Counted from the first letter of the stretch, positions 17,234 to 26,397 are shown. The stretch is DNA of 57,458 nucleotides from Bryobacterales bacterium (GCA_026713545.1 JAPOOG010000121.1:1-57458); one strand, 5' to 3'. Notes: generated by a model not told the origin, from the letters alone. Numbers and translations are program-made.

Positions 17234-18205
17234 CTATGCGCCGAGGGCGGCGAAGAAAGCGAGGGCTTGCTCTTCGGCCCAGAAACGGGGCCAGTGCCGA
17301 GACAGAAATGCAACGTGACCGCCGTAACGCGTGCGCAGCAGCTTGACGTGCGGGTTCTGTTCGAAGACGGGTTCCGCATAGCTGTCCGGTGGTATGAAGG
17401 GGTCATCGTCGGAGTGGATCAGAAGCGACGGAACACGCACCCGCGGCAGGAACGAGGCGCAGGAGCACTTCTCGTAGTAGTCGTCGGCATTACGAAAGCC
17501 GAAAGCGGGCGCGGTGACATATTCGTCGAATTCGTAAATGGATCGAACGTGCTCGGTGGAGAAGGCTCGATAACGCTCAGGCATCAACTCCTGCTTCTTC
17601 CGCAGGGTCTGCCGCAGCATCCTCATGAAGCGCCACTCGTAGACGCGATTGTGCAGACGGCCGAGTTCGCGTGCACAGAGCCCGAGGCGGATCGGTACGG
17701 AGATTCCGCAGATCCCCCGAACGTGCGGCGGCGGCTCGTCACCCCATTCTCCAGCCAGTTTCAAGGCGATGTTGCCGCCCATCGAGAAGCCCAGGATGTA
17801 CAGTGGCGCGGGCGCGAGTTCGTCAACGATAAAGCGCAGATCCCAGGTGAGCCCCGAGTGATAGAGCGTGGGCGAGAGGTGCTCGGTGCCGCCGCAGTTG
17901 CGGACGTTGGGGCGAAGGACGTTGTACCCCGCGCCCGCGGCAAGAGCGGCCTGAGTCGACCGCCTCACGTAAGGCGCGGTACTGGAAGCGGCGAGGCCAT
18001 GGAGGATGAGCAGGGTGGGGACGCTTTCAGCGTCTTCAAAACGGTTCTCGTGTGCGAGCACCTGAACGTCCGGCTCGGTTCGAAACAGCCGCTCGCGCGC
18101 CGGGAATCGCGGGTCTTCCTTGGGCAGGGGCCAATAGCGTCCGAGGACGGTTTGCACGTGTCCGCTACGTAGGAGAGGCCGATACGGCGGCTGGTCGAGG
18201 GTCAC
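17234..18205 (-). CDS. YheT-type alpha/beta hydrolase
   Basis: A 323-residue hydrolase. The N-terminal YRPLLRSGHVQTVLGRYWP, the oxyanion strand LLILHGLAASS, the nucleophile elbow GFSMGG (Ser141), the acid HSDDDPFIPP and the terminal GGHVAFL histidine match the YheT/ABHD1-3 group. Bacterial members are poorly characterised; eukaryotic relatives act on phospholipids and short-chain esters. The frame opens with GTG 18205. It follows the thioredoxin-like genes on the same strand with 43 bp between and precedes the PQQ-propeller gene. Confidence 0.85.
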   Translation of the reverse strand: MTLDQPPYRPLLRSGHVQTVLGRYWPLPKEDPRFPARERLFRTEPDVQVLAHENRFEDAESVPTLLILHGLAASSTAPYVRRSTQAALAAGAGYNVLRPNVRNCGGTEHLSPTLYHSGLTWDLRFIVDELAPAPLYILGFSMGGNIALKLAGEWGDEPPPHVRGICGISVPIRLGLCARELGRLHNRVYEWRFMRMLRQTLRKKQELMPERYRAFSTEHVRSIYEFDEYVTAPAFGFRNADDYYEKCSCASFLPRVRVPSLLIHSDDDPFIPPDSYAEPVFEQNPHVKLLRTRYGGHVAFLSRHWPRFWAEEQALAFFAALGA

Positions 18206-18247
18206 TCCGAAGTGGTGAGGACGACGTTTCCCCGAGGAGGCTTTCTG

Positions 18248-18802
18248 TCAGGAGGCCGGCTCTTGCAGATACTGCTCGAGCAAACGGCGCAAGTTCGTGT
18301 AGGAATAGTAGTTGCGCTCTCTGCCGGTATGTTCCTCACGAATCGTGCCGGAGCGATCGACGATCAGCATGTGAGGGTAGAAGGGCGGTCGCGCCATCAC
18401 CGAGAAGCCCCCGAATTGCGCCCATAGCGCGCGGGTGCCGACGGTAACAGGGAAGTTCGGTTCGAACCGCTGCACGAAGGATCTCATTTCCGTCTTGGCC
18501 TGACGGTTCGTGGCGATTCCGATGACCTCGAGTCCACGCTTCTTCGACTCCTCGTAGATGGCTTTCAGCGCCTGAGTAGCCGCGTGGCAACTCGGGCAAC
18601 TGGTCGACATGAACATCACGACGACCACCTTGCCCTTGAGCTGATCGAGCCGCCACTGCTCGCCTTCCCAGGTCCGAACCTCGAGGGAGCCGGCCGCTCG
18701 CGGCAGCTCAGCGGCTTGCAGCACAAGAGAGGCCCCTGCGAACAGAAGCAGAACGGTACTGAGAATCCTGAACACGGCTGTCTGCTGAGGGACGGTCCGC
18801 AA
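18248..18802 (-). CDS. TlpA-like exported thioredoxin-fold protein
   Basis: A 184-residue protein with a hydrophobic export signal (ILSTVLLLFAGASLVLQA) and a TlpA/AhpC-TSA type thioredoxin fold. The redox motif is CPSC (Cys69, Cys72) after VVVMFMSTS, followed by LEVIGIATNRQ and the cis-Pro region PFYPHMLIVD. Likely a periplasmic thiol-disulfide protein. It begins five bases after the stop of a homologous gene at 18807-19340. The pair looks like a tandem duplication with changed redox motif (CPSC against CPHC). Confidence 0.85.
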   Translation of the reverse strand: MRTVPQQTAVFRILSTVLLLFAGASLVLQAAELPRAAGSLEVRTWEGEQWRLDQLKGKVVVVMFMSTSCPSCHAATQALKAIYEESKKRGLEVIGIATNRQAKTEMRSFVQRFEPNFPVTVGTRALWAQFGGFSVMARPPFYPHMLIVDRSGTIREEHTGRERNYYSYTNLRRLLEQYLQEPAS

Positions 18803-18806
18803 AGGC

Positions 18807-19340
18807 TTAGCTGGTCTTCCCGGCGGGCTCGTTCAGCAGTGCTTCCAACTCGGCCTGGATGTTCACGGCCTGGTTGCTGTAGAACTGCCGGTCACCGCCT
18901 TCGTGTTCATGCCGAATCCGTCCGTTCCGGTCGATAAAGAACATGTAAGGGACATAGAAGCGTGCCATCAGCGAAAGGCCGGCGAAGCGAGCGCACTCGA
19001 AACGGCTGGAGACCGTCAAGGGAAAATTCGCGCCGAAGGTGCGCCGAAACTCTTCGATATCGGTGGTTGCCGATTGGTTGGTAGCCAAGCCGATGATCTC
19101 CAGCCCCCGAGGCCGCAGCCGCGTATAGATCGGATTCAGGATTTGCGTGGTTTTCTGGCAGTGAGGGCAGGTGGTGCTGAAAAACATCACGGCAACGACT
19201 TTGCCCTTGAGGTTCTCCAGGCTCATGGTTTGGCCGTCCACCGTCGTGAACTTGAGCGACGGCGCGGGGCGGGGCGCTTCGCCGGCCGTCAGCGAAACGC
19301 ACAGGATCAGGGCAATTAATGAAACTTTCAGAACTCGCAT
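18807..19340 (-). CDS. TlpA-like exported thioredoxin-fold protein, paralogue
   Basis: A 177-residue sister of the next gene downstream. The signal peptide VSLIALILCVSLTAGEA is followed by LKFTTVDGQTMSLENLKGK, the redox motif CPHC (Cys58, Cys61), LEIIGLATNQS and the VPYMFFIDRNGRIRHEH end strand. The longer side-chain motif and DsbA-like His in the active site predict a more oxidising couple than the CPSC paralogue. It lies 15 bases after the HELAH metallopeptidase gene, so co-transcription is likely. Confidence 0.85.
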   Translation of the reverse strand: MRVLKVSLIALILCVSLTAGEAPRPAPSLKFTTVDGQTMSLENLKGKVVAVMFFSTTCPHCQKTTQILNPIYTRLRPRGLEIIGLATNQSATTDIEEFRRTFGANFPLTVSSRFECARFAGLSLMARFYVPYMFFIDRNGRIRHEHEGGDRQFYSNQAVNIQAELEALLNEPAGKTS

Positions 19341-19355
19341 GATGCTTTCTAGCGC

Positions 19356-20675
19356 CTAATTCGCAGCATGGAAGGCGAGGGATCGTTCTCGAGCGGGTGG
19401 CTTCACTCTATCATCCGGCAAGCCTTCGATGCTAGTAAAGACGGTATCCATACGGGCAAGACGGAACGAACCTTCTTCTGAGCGTCCCGTGACCTCGCTG
19501 TCGGTCTCGGTATCGAACTCGACCTCGCCCCACTTCTTCTTGCAGATCATCTTGTACAGATCGAGGTAGCGAGCCGCGTCTTCCGGCCGCTCCCAGCGCA
19601 CGGCGTAGGCGAGCACTGCCTGTCCGGTCTTCCTGTGCTCGAGGATTTCGTAGCGTCCGCCGCGCCATCGGGGCGAGAGATCGTCGGCGATCTCCCGGGT
19701 CAGGAACTGCTTCAGAAGGATACGGTGATCGAGTTGACCGATCTCTCCGTAATGGATGCGCCGGAAGCCCTTCGGGAGCTCGAGTTTCGGCAAGCCAGGG
19801 TGGTTGGCGAGCCGCTTCTCGAGATAGCTGTCCGGTTCGAGGATGTGCTGCGACGTGCTCGGCGGACGGCGAAAGATCTCTGAGAACGCCTGGGCCCCCA
19901 GCTTGTCGATGATCTCCTGTTGGAACAACAGCCCCTCGGCGTAGGGGAAAAGCATGGTTTCGCGCAGGAACAGGGGTGCTGCCGAGAAAACCGGGAACTG
20001 GTCCGCCTCTACCTTGGATGCGCTCGCGGCGGCGATCGCGAGCAGCCGGTTGCCGACCATCGAGCGGCCGCTTTGCCGAAGGACGTGCTCGGTCATCAAC
20101 CAGGATGCCTGTCCTTCCATGACGGCTGAGCGCGCGATGTCCTCTTCTGAACTCCTGGCTCTCTTGACGAACCGCTTGAGATTGAAGTGCTGGTCGGCGA
20201 GGGCGTGAGCCAGCTCGTGGACGAGCGCAAACTCCTGCATCTCCTCCGGTGTCCATGTCGCGAGGTAGAGGCGGCGGGTTTTGAAGTCGTAGAGCGCAAT
20301 GGCTTGCTCCGTCAGGACGTCAACGACCTCGCCCTTCAAGTCGAAGTCATCGCCAACGAAGCCGAACAGCTTGAGAAACAGCTCCTCCCGACGGACTTCC
20401 TCAGGATTGCTGTTCTGGGCGATGCGGGATTCGATGAGTTCCCGGATCTCGTCGCGTGTCAACAGCTCCCTCGGGACCGGCTTGCGGACCTCGAGGCCGG
20501 TGATCTCGCTCAGACTGGCGAGCATGCCGTCGACCTGCGAGAAGAGTTCGGTGTTTCGCTTATCGGCAAGCTCGGTTTCCTGGCCCCATATCGGATATCC
20601 GACCGCCAGCACGGCCACGGCGATTGCGCCGAGCAGTCTGCCGAAGAGGATCTTACTTGAAGATGAGTTGAACAT
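19356..20675 (-). CDS. Exported HExxH zinc metallopeptidase-like protein
   Basis: A 439-residue protein with an N-terminal hydrophobic segment (LLGAIAVAVLAVGYPIW). LVHELAHALADQHF (HELAH 153-157) is a gluzincin-like zinc site and Glu187 in AVMEGQASWL is a plausible third ligand. Upstream, an EF-type YLATWTPEEMQEFALVHE context is common in acidobacterial secreted peptidase-like proteins. I cannot assign a peptidase family. Its start overlaps the end of the POTRA-protein gene by 23 bp, which ties it to outer-membrane biogenesis. The catalytic HE is intact, so it may be active. Confidence 0.7.
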   Translation of the reverse strand: MFNSSSSKILFGRLLGAIAVAVLAVGYPIWGQETELADKRNTELFSQVDGMLASLSEITGLEVRKPVPRELLTRDEIRELIESRIAQNSNPEEVRREELFLKLFGFVGDDFDLKGEVVDVLTEQAIALYDFKTRRLYLATWTPEEMQEFALVHELAHALADQHFNLKRFVKRARSSEEDIARSAVMEGQASWLMTEHVLRQSGRSMVGNRLLAIAAASASKVEADQFPVFSAAPLFLRETMLFPYAEGLLFQQEIIDKLGAQAFSEIFRRPPSTSQHILEPDSYLEKRLANHPGLPKLELPKGFRRIHYGEIGQLDHRILLKQFLTREIADDLSPRWRGGRYEILEHRKTGQAVLAYAVRWERPEDAARYLDLYKMICKKKWGEVEFDTETDSEVTGRSEEGSFRLARMDTVFTSIEGLPDDRVKPPARERSLAFHAAN

Positions 20676-21951
20676 CCACGGCCTTCTCGACTTCGTCCGT
20701 TTTCATCTGCCAGTCGGTCGTTTGCAGGTTGTCGAACATCTGCTCGGCGCGTACACGATTGAGAAAGATCGCAGGGTAGTGCTGGTTGAAGTGATCGCCT
20801 GCATTCAGCGCCCAGCGCTTGCGGACGGCCGCCTCGGCCACCAGATCGAGCCCCTCGATCTCCAGCTTGCGAAAGACATATCGATAGCCCGGGTCGAGTC
20901 TCATGACGATGTCGACGGTTTTCTTCTCGGGGTTCGTTGTCGAGTCGTATTGTGAGCGGATGTTGATGAACCCGTTGCCCTTGAACTGCTCTTCATAGCG
21001 CTGGAGAGCCTCGCTGACGAGCATGAGGTTGGCCGTGTCGCCGGGCTGAAACTTGATGAGCTTCGCCATATCCTCCGGCTTGATGAAGGAGGTTTGCGGA
21101 GGTACGACCTCGCCGAATTTGTACTCCGGCCCCTCGTCCACTTGAATCGTGACAATCAGTCCCTTGGATGCCGTGTCCGGCTCGATGCTGCACGGGCAGA
21201 ACTTTACTTCCAGGCGTCCGACCTGCTCGTACAAGGGCTTGATGTTGTACTTGAGCAGCTCCAGCAAGCGCCGCTCGCTGTAGGTGACCCCCATCGCCAC
21301 GCTGTTGAATTTTTGCTGCAGCGTCAACGCCGGAACCACTTTCGCGTTTTCGAATCTCGTGAAAGCGATATTCTGGATCGTACCCTCCGGACGGTACAGT
21401 ATTTCGAACTCTTCGTCGCTGAGGAGGTTGAGGTCGCCGATGATCTTGGTCTGATTGCCTTGTTCGATCCAGAGTTCCTGCAGCAGATCGCCGATGCGGC
21501 GCGCCATGATGCCGGTGGGTGGGACTTTCGGTCCGAACAGCGGGATGTTCTCGCGCAGGCGGGTTCGGATCTCCTCTTCGGAGATATCGAAGCCTTCGAA
21601 GCGCACCGCATAGAGTTCCGGCGCTTCCTGAACCGTGAAGGTCACGGTATAGCCATCGTCCTTGGGGCCGTAGCGAAACGCGTACCCTTCGAAAACGCCG
21701 GTCTTGTCGAGTCTGCCGACCGCGCTCTCGAAATCCGCACGGTTCACCATCTGACCGCTGTCAAGGCCGAGCACCTCGATGATGTCTTCGGTTGCGAAAT
21801 TTTCGTTGCCGTCGATGAGGATCTCGCGGAGCGGGAACTTGTTGTTCTCGGGAGCTTCCGGAGATTCTCTCGCGGCCGTGCCGGTGGTCGGTTGCGCCGC
21901 CGCAACGATGCCGAAAACCACGATGAACAAAGCCGAAGAAAGCGCTTTCAT
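20653..21951 (-). CDS. POTRA-repeat outer-membrane biogenesis protein without barrel
   Basis: A 432-residue exported protein built of BamA-like POTRA modules: FPLREILIDGNENFATEDIIEVLGL opens the first, DEGPEYKFGEVVPP and RKLEIEGLDLVAEAAVRKRW lie in the last two. BamA-type proteins continue with a 16-strand barrel of roughly 400 residues, but here the frame stops after VQLIFK with no barrel. The start ATG 21951 is chosen because it opens a clean signal peptide (LFIVVFGIVAAA); the longer frame to 22227 runs through the divergent gene's promoter. It heads the minus-strand envelope gene run and overlaps the metallopeptidase gene. It may be a periplasmic chaperone or adaptor. Confidence 0.75.
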   Translation of the reverse strand: MKALSSALFIVVFGIVAAAQPTTGTAARESPEAPENNKFPLREILIDGNENFATEDIIEVLGLDSGQMVNRADFESAVGRLDKTGVFEGYAFRYGPKDDGYTVTFTVQEAPELYAVRFEGFDISEEEIRTRLRENIPLFGPKVPPTGIMARRIGDLLQELWIEQGNQTKIIGDLNLLSDEEFEILYRPEGTIQNIAFTRFENAKVVPALTLQQKFNSVAMGVTYSERRLLELLKYNIKPLYEQVGRLEVKFCPCSIEPDTASKGLIVTIQVDEGPEYKFGEVVPPQTSFIKPEDMAKLIKFQPGDTANLMLVSEALQRYEEQFKGNGFINIRSQYDSTTNPEKKTVDIVMRLDPGYRYVFRKLEIEGLDLVAEAAVRKRWALNAGDHFNQHYPAIFLNRVRAEQMFDNLQTTDWQMKTDEVEKAVDVQLIFK

Positions 21952-22098
21952 TGCCGCGTGGGGAATTGCTCCGAGTCCATCCAGTATGCCAGAATTCAGG
22001 GCCTTCTCAAGAGAAGACGGGGTGCAGGCAAAACTCGTTGCGTTGCCGGGCGGATTGCATCCGGGGTCTGACAATCGAGAGCGATGCGAGAGGTCGAG

Positions 22099-23874
22099 AT
22101 GAGCGAGAGTCTTCAGGAGTTCGGTCGGAGCTTGTTTGGTGAGTTCGGGAATGGGGAGTTGAGCGATGCGGCGCGCCATCGCGCTGCCGCGAGGGTCGGA
22201 GCCGATGTCGAGGGGTTGCGCCTCCACCTGCCGTCATTGACCCGGGAGCCGGGCGATCCTCGCGTATTGCATCTCGTGGCGGATCGGGACGGAGACGAGC
22301 GTCAATCCACCCTGCTGACATTTACGCGCGTCACGGATGGCGAAGTTCAGGTTCGTGAACAGTCCTTCCTGCCGACGGACCGCGAATCCGTGCGTACGTT
22401 GGCCGCCAAAGACCCCCTGTTCCTGCCCCGTCCCCAAAAGGATCTACCCGCCGTGGCGGTGGGCAACCGTCATCCCGAGATCGCTCTGCCGGCTGTGTTT
22501 GACGCGTTCGAACGCATCCTCGGCGAGACCGGCGTCAACATGGCCAGCACGGTGCAACTTTCCGCAACGCGGGAGATGACCATCGACGAAGAAATCGCGG
22601 CTCGCGACGGCGAGGATCCGACCGCGATCGGCCACACCCGCGTATCGATCGAGCATCTCTACCACAGTGGTCTGTGGGCTGCGATTCGGGCTGGCTGGAG
22701 GAACGGCTACTCCGCCGAGGCCGACCACTTCATCGTCAACGGCGCAACGCCCGAGGAATCCTCCCGATCGATTGAAGCTACCCGGGAAGCCATTCGCCGG
22801 GCCTCCGGATATACCAAGTTCACGACCGATTCTTCACGGCTTTTCGAGCTGCGGGCGGATACCCGGCACCCGAGCGCCTGGACGGATGCGGAGGTGGAGC
22901 AAGCTTTTGCCGGGACGCTGACGCGGGATGAACGGCGCTGGCTGCTGAACGAATTCGCCGCTCCGCTGCGGGTCGAGAATCGCGAATATCGCTTTTCTCC
23001 ATCGGAAGTGCGCCGGCTGGCGGTCAAGTTCGGCGAAAGCCTGAAACTGAACGAAGAGTTGTACGACTTCATCCGCGAACAGAAATCCGGTGCGGACTTC
23101 GACTTCGAGCCTTCGATTGACGAAGCGGCAACGCTTACTTCGCCGAAGGAGTTGTTCTTTTACATGCACTGGCTGCGGCAGCGGGGACGTCCGGCAAGCC
23201 TTGTTCCGCCGAACCTGGGATTCAAGAAGAGGCAGGCGTATCCGGAAGCGCTCGACGAGTTGAAAGCGTATGCGGCCGGCAAGATGTGGCCGGAACTCGT
23301 GCCGGCCGTAGAAGGCGGCTTCGGAGGCGATCCGGTAGCCGAACTTGAAGGCCGAGTGCGCGAACTGGCGGCGGTGGCGCGGCACTTCGATGGCACTCTC
23401 AGCATCCACTCGGGAAGCGGAAAGCAGGCGCGCGTACTCGAGATGATCGGGAACGCGACAGCCGGCCGGGTGAACTACAAGATATCCGGTGAACTGCAGT
23501 TGCAGCTTCTCGATGTGCTGTCGGAGCAGCCGCAGGGGAACTCGTGGCGGGGACTCTATCGAAGGATGGTCGATCGCTGCCATGAATTCGCCTCACGGAA
23601 CGCATTCGGTGAGGAGAGCGCCTTGGCGGACCTCTATCGCGGCAAGGGGCTTGGGTACTATCTGGGTGATCGCGGCAAGGGCCGCGTTGACGGCAACCTG
23701 TTCCTTGTCTTCTGGATAGGCAACCTGGTGGGTACGCGCGACCGCGATGCCCCCGGCGGCGGCATCCGGTTCTTCAAGGAAAAGATCGACGAATTGCCGG
23801 CGGATCTTCTGGCCGAGATCCGCCGCCGCAACGCCGACTACATTGTGTGGTTGGCGCGCCGTTTGCAGGCTTGA
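22099..23874 (+). CDS. uxaE: Tagaturonate/fructuronate epimerase (UxaE)-like protein
   Basis: A 591-residue cytosolic protein. The blocks VNMASTVQLSATREMTIDEE, DHFIVNGATPEES, ASGYTKFTTDSSRLFEL and RHFDGTLSIHSGSGKQARV resemble the UxaE family, which interconverts tagaturonate and fructuronate in hexuronate catabolism and binds metal through His and Asp residues in such motifs. The length is above the usual ~500, so a divergent member or related sugar isomerase is possible. ATG 22099 is taken over 22084 because GAGAGG lies seven bases upstream. It is divergent from the POTRA gene with 148 bp between starts. No other uronate genes are in the window. Confidence 0.55.
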   Translation: MSESLQEFGRSLFGEFGNGELSDAARHRAAARVGADVEGLRLHLPSLTREPGDPRVLHLVADRDGDERQSTLLTFTRVTDGEVQVREQSFLPTDRESVRTLAAKDPLFLPRPQKDLPAVAVGNRHPEIALPAVFDAFERILGETGVNMASTVQLSATREMTIDEEIAARDGEDPTAIGHTRVSIEHLYHSGLWAAIRAGWRNGYSAEADHFIVNGATPEESSRSIEATREAIRRASGYTKFTTDSSRLFELRADTRHPSAWTDAEVEQAFAGTLTRDERRWLLNEFAAPLRVENREYRFSPSEVRRLAVKFGESLKLNEELYDFIREQKSGADFDFEPSIDEAATLTSPKELFFYMHWLRQRGRPASLVPPNLGFKKRQAYPEALDELKAYAAGKMWPELVPAVEGGFGGDPVAELEGRVRELAAVARHFDGTLSIHSGSGKQARVLEMIGNATAGRVNYKISGELQLQLLDVLSEQPQGNSWRGLYRRMVDRCHEFASRNAFGEESALADLYRGKGLGYYLGDRGKGRVDGNLFLVFWIGNLVGTRDRDAPGGGIRFFKEKIDELPADLLAEIRRRNADYIVWLARRLQA

Positions 23875-23887
23875 TGATGCCGCTCGA

Positions 23888-24070
23888 TCAGCCGTGGCCG
23901 AAGTACATCAGCCAGCCAAGCCCGAAGATCGCTGCCACAAAGTAGCCGAATACGGTCACGCCGTACCGAATGCGCTCTTTGTCGGTGTTGCGTCCGACTA
24001 CGCCCAGCACGATCGAGGCGAAGAAGGCGAACAACAGCGCCGCTTGGAGATGGGAGAGGCTTAGGAACAT
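23888..24070 (-). CDS. Small two-helix membrane protein
   Basis: A 60-residue hydrophobic protein with two predicted helices (ALLFAFFASIVLGVV and TVFGYFVAAIFGLGWLMYF) joined by a charged RNTDKERIRYG loop. Its ATG overlaps the upstream gene's TAA in a TAATG junction, so the two are translationally coupled. No family recognised. It probably acts with the neighbouring membrane protein. Confidence 0.65.
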   Translation of the reverse strand: MFLSLSHLQAALLFAFFASIVLGVVGRNTDKERIRYGVTVFGYFVAAIFGLGWLMYFGHG

Positions 24071-24477
24071 TATGGTTTCTGGCCGGCCGCGATCTCGTAG
24101 GCGTCGATGACCGCGAGGATGTTCAGCAACCCGGCGCAGGCCAGGAACTTCGTTCCGTAGTCCGCCACCGCCGTCGCCATCTGCTGTTGTTGGTAGCCCA
24201 ACCAGGTCGCCAGGAAGTAGAGCGCGCCGTTGGCGACATCCGCAAGGTAGCCTCCGCAGTGGATGACCGTCGTGAAGAGGTCGCCGGTTTGCGGTTCGAA
24301 CATCCGTCCGCGCATCAGCAGCCCGAAGATGAACATGCTCGCAATCGCGAACAGCAGCAGGCCGCCGTGGTTCCAGCGCTTGAGGTAGAAATGTCCCGCC
24401 CCCGGCACGAGCCAGCCCAATAGCACCGGCGCCGCCCATTGCTGGACCGGCGGCATCGCCTTTTTCTGCTTCGGCAT
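24070..24477 (-). CDS. Multi-pass membrane protein, possibly DUF6677-like
   Basis: A 135-residue protein from the ATG at 24477 (MPKQKKAMPP). APVLLGWLVPGAGHFYLKRWNHG is a TM2-like opening with the pattern G...PG.GHFY, followed by LLLFAIASMFIFGLLMRG, a loop (EPQTGDLFTTV) and two more hydrophobic stretches. The last segment (CAGLLNILAVIDAYEIA) closes it. Similar short proteins occur in acidobacteria; the function is unknown. TAATG coupling links it to the 60-residue protein downstream. Confidence 0.65.
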   Translation of the reverse strand: MPKQKKAMPPVQQWAAPVLLGWLVPGAGHFYLKRWNHGGLLLFAIASMFIFGLLMRGRMFEPQTGDLFTTVIHCGGYLADVANGALYFLATWLGYQQQQMATAVADYGTKFLACAGLLNILAVIDAYEIAAGQKP

Positions 24478-24730
24478 CGGTTGAACCTGATCCCAAAATA
24501 TCACACACCATGACGGTTGCTTGTTCACGGCCTGTGCGTCCGGAGAGAAGCTTTAGGGGGTTCGTCGTTCCGGCAAGCACGAGCAAGGTTCTCCAAACGG
24601 AGTCGGCGTGGAGTCGCATTGCGCCGGTAGATGCCGCCGTGGGGCGTTCCCTCCTGCGGACTGCTCGCTGGCCGTTACGGTACGGATCGCCGTGCCTCCG
24701 CTCGGTTGACTTTGTCTTCGTCCCAACGAT
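24478..24730. other. Intergenic stretch, no gene recognised
   Basis: Apart from the palindrome at its right end, the 356 bp between the divergent starts at 24477 and 24834 shows no coding signal. It should contain both promoters. Confidence 0.4.
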
Positions 24731-24773
24731 AGCCTGCATGTCTCACCACGCTGCGTGGTGAGACATGCAGGCT
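24731..24773. repeat. Perfect 21-bp inverted repeat with one-base centre
   Basis: AGCCTGCATGTCTCACCACG plus C, a single T, then the exact reverse complement. The arm is the terminal sequence of the longer repeat family at 31188-31372 and elsewhere, so this is a head-to-head pair of repeat ends with no interior. It would form a very stable hairpin and could act as a terminator-like or REP-like structure between divergent genes. Confidence 0.85.
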
Positions 24774-24833
24774 AATGTGACCGCAAGGCTTCCGGGACTC
24801 CGGCGTCCCGGAAGCCTCTCGAGCGAGGAAACC

Positions 24834-25742
24834 ATGAAGATCGTCGTCACGGGCGCCACCGGTTTTGTTGGCCGCAGGCTGTCTGAAAAGCTCAAGCAGG
24901 CGGGCGGTCGGGTGGTCGCTCTCACGAGGGACGCGGAGGGCGCCGCCTCGAGGGCGCCCGCTATTGATTCAGCCTGCGCCTGGAATCCTCTTTCGGATGC
25001 GCCTCCCGCCGAGGCTTTCGACGGCGCCGATGCCGTTGTCCATCTCGCTGGCGAGACGGTCGTGGGCCGTTGGACGCGGGACAAGCGCGACGCCATTCGC
25101 GACAGCCGTGTCATCGGCACGCGCAACCTCGTCAATGGACTGCGCGATCTGCCGGCCAGGCCGCCGATGCTCGTTGCCGCCAGCGCCGTCGGTTTCTACG
25201 GAGACCGGGGCGACGAGGAGCTCGACGAAACCTCGGCTTCCGGCGGAGATTTCCTGGCCGAGCTCTGCCGCGCCTGGGAAGCGGAGTCGAGCAAGGCGCG
25301 GGAATTCGGGATGCAGGTGGCTCAAGTGCGCATCGGGGTTGTCCTGGCCCAAGGCGGCGGCGCGCTCGACGCCATGCTTACGCCCTTCCGGCTCGGCGCC
25401 GGCGGGCCGCTCGGGTCGGGTCGTCAATGGTGGTCTTGGATCCATCGCGACGACCTCTGTGATCTCGTCCTGCATTTGATCCAACGCGGCGAGTCGGGTG
25501 TCTACAACGGCACTGCGCCGCATCCGCTGCGCCAAAAGGAATTCGCGCGCGTCCTCGGCCGTGTCCTGCGCCGGCCCAGCTTCATGCCCGCTCCGGCGTT
25601 CGCGCTGAAGATCGTGCTCGGCGGATTCGCCTCGGAGCTGCTTTCCAGCAAGAAGGTCTTGCCCACGGCAACGCAAGCGGCCGGTTTCTCCTACCGGTTC
25701 GCCGATTTGGAACCTGCCTTGCGCGCGGCGCTCGATCGCTGA
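24834..25742 (+). CDS. TIGR01777-family epimerase (YfcH-like)
   Basis: A 302-residue extended short-chain dehydrogenase. MKIVVTGATGFVGRRLSEKL is the Rossmann GxxGxxG opening, DAVVHLAGETVVGRWT and SRVIGTRNLVNGL follow, and SAVGFYGDRGDEELDE and WIHRDDLCDLVLH are TIGR01777 hallmarks. The C-terminal FALKIVLGGFASELLSSKKVLP is the DUF1731 segment. Its substrate is unknown. ATG 24834 follows GCGAGGAAACC; a longer in-frame start at 24765 would sit inside the palindrome and is rejected. Confidence 0.9.
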   Translation: MKIVVTGATGFVGRRLSEKLKQAGGRVVALTRDAEGAASRAPAIDSACAWNPLSDAPPAEAFDGADAVVHLAGETVVGRWTRDKRDAIRDSRVIGTRNLVNGLRDLPARPPMLVAASAVGFYGDRGDEELDETSASGGDFLAELCRAWEAESSKAREFGMQVAQVRIGVVLAQGGGALDAMLTPFRLGAGGPLGSGRQWWSWIHRDDLCDLVLHLIQRGESGVYNGTAPHPLRQKEFARVLGRVLRRPSFMPAPAFALKIVLGGFASELLSSKKVLPTATQAAGFSYRFADLEPALRAALDR

Positions 25743-25906
25743 GCGCACGGGGGGTCGTGATGCGGGTCGAGCCCCCCTCGCCCCAGATCTCGCGGAAGCC
25801 TTTCGCGTAGGGTAGCCTCGGCGCGCTAGTCCGCCCCCGCCCTGACCATGCGGACCAACCGTTACGAAGTGATCCCCGTCGCGATGCTCCTATACGAGCA
25901 GCTTCG

Positions 25907-26233
25907 TTACGCCTGGAAAGAACTGCCGCAGCCGCAGGTGGAGGAGACGTTCGGGTTCTCGAACTTGAAGCCAGCGCCTTCGAGGGTCTCGATGTAGTCC
26001 ACACGGCAGTTGTCGAGGTAGAGCATGCTCGCCTGGTCGACGAACACCTTCAGGCCGCCGTTGAACGTGTAGGTCTTGTCGAGCGGCAAGCGGCTGTTCT
26101 CGAAAGCCATCGAGTACTGAAAGCCGGAGCAGCCGCCCCCGACCACGGAGATGCGCAGTCCCTGGGGCTTCGGGTCCTGTTGGCCCATGATCTCGTGGAT
26201 CTTCGTGACAGCCATTTCAGTTAATTCGACCAT
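25907..26233 (-). CDS. erpA: A-type Fe-S cluster carrier (ErpA/IscA)
   Basis: A 108-residue HesB/IscA-fold protein. The three ligand cysteines are present: Cys35 in GGGCSGFQY, and Cys100 and Cys102 in STCGCGSSF. It delivers Fe-S clusters to apo-enzymes. The length and the STCGCGSSF terminus fit the ErpA/IscA type better than SufA or NfuA. It is monocistronic as far as the window shows. Confidence 0.9.
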   Translation of the reverse strand: MVELTEMAVTKIHEIMGQQDPKPQGLRISVVGGGCSGFQYSMAFENSRLPLDKTYTFNGGLKVFVDQASMLYLDNCRVDYIETLEGAGFKFENPNVSSTCGCGSSFQA

Positions 26234-26397
26234 GCTCGTGTATCTCCTTCAGTTCTCATGTACCGGGAGGAAATCCCTTCCCGGAACGGTTGCTCCTGCC
26301 TTCCACTCTAGATTATACGACATTCGTCCCAGCAATGCCGTCCCGTAGACGCTTTCGGAATTCTCCCTTTCGGTGGAACGATCCTGCCAGGTACAGC

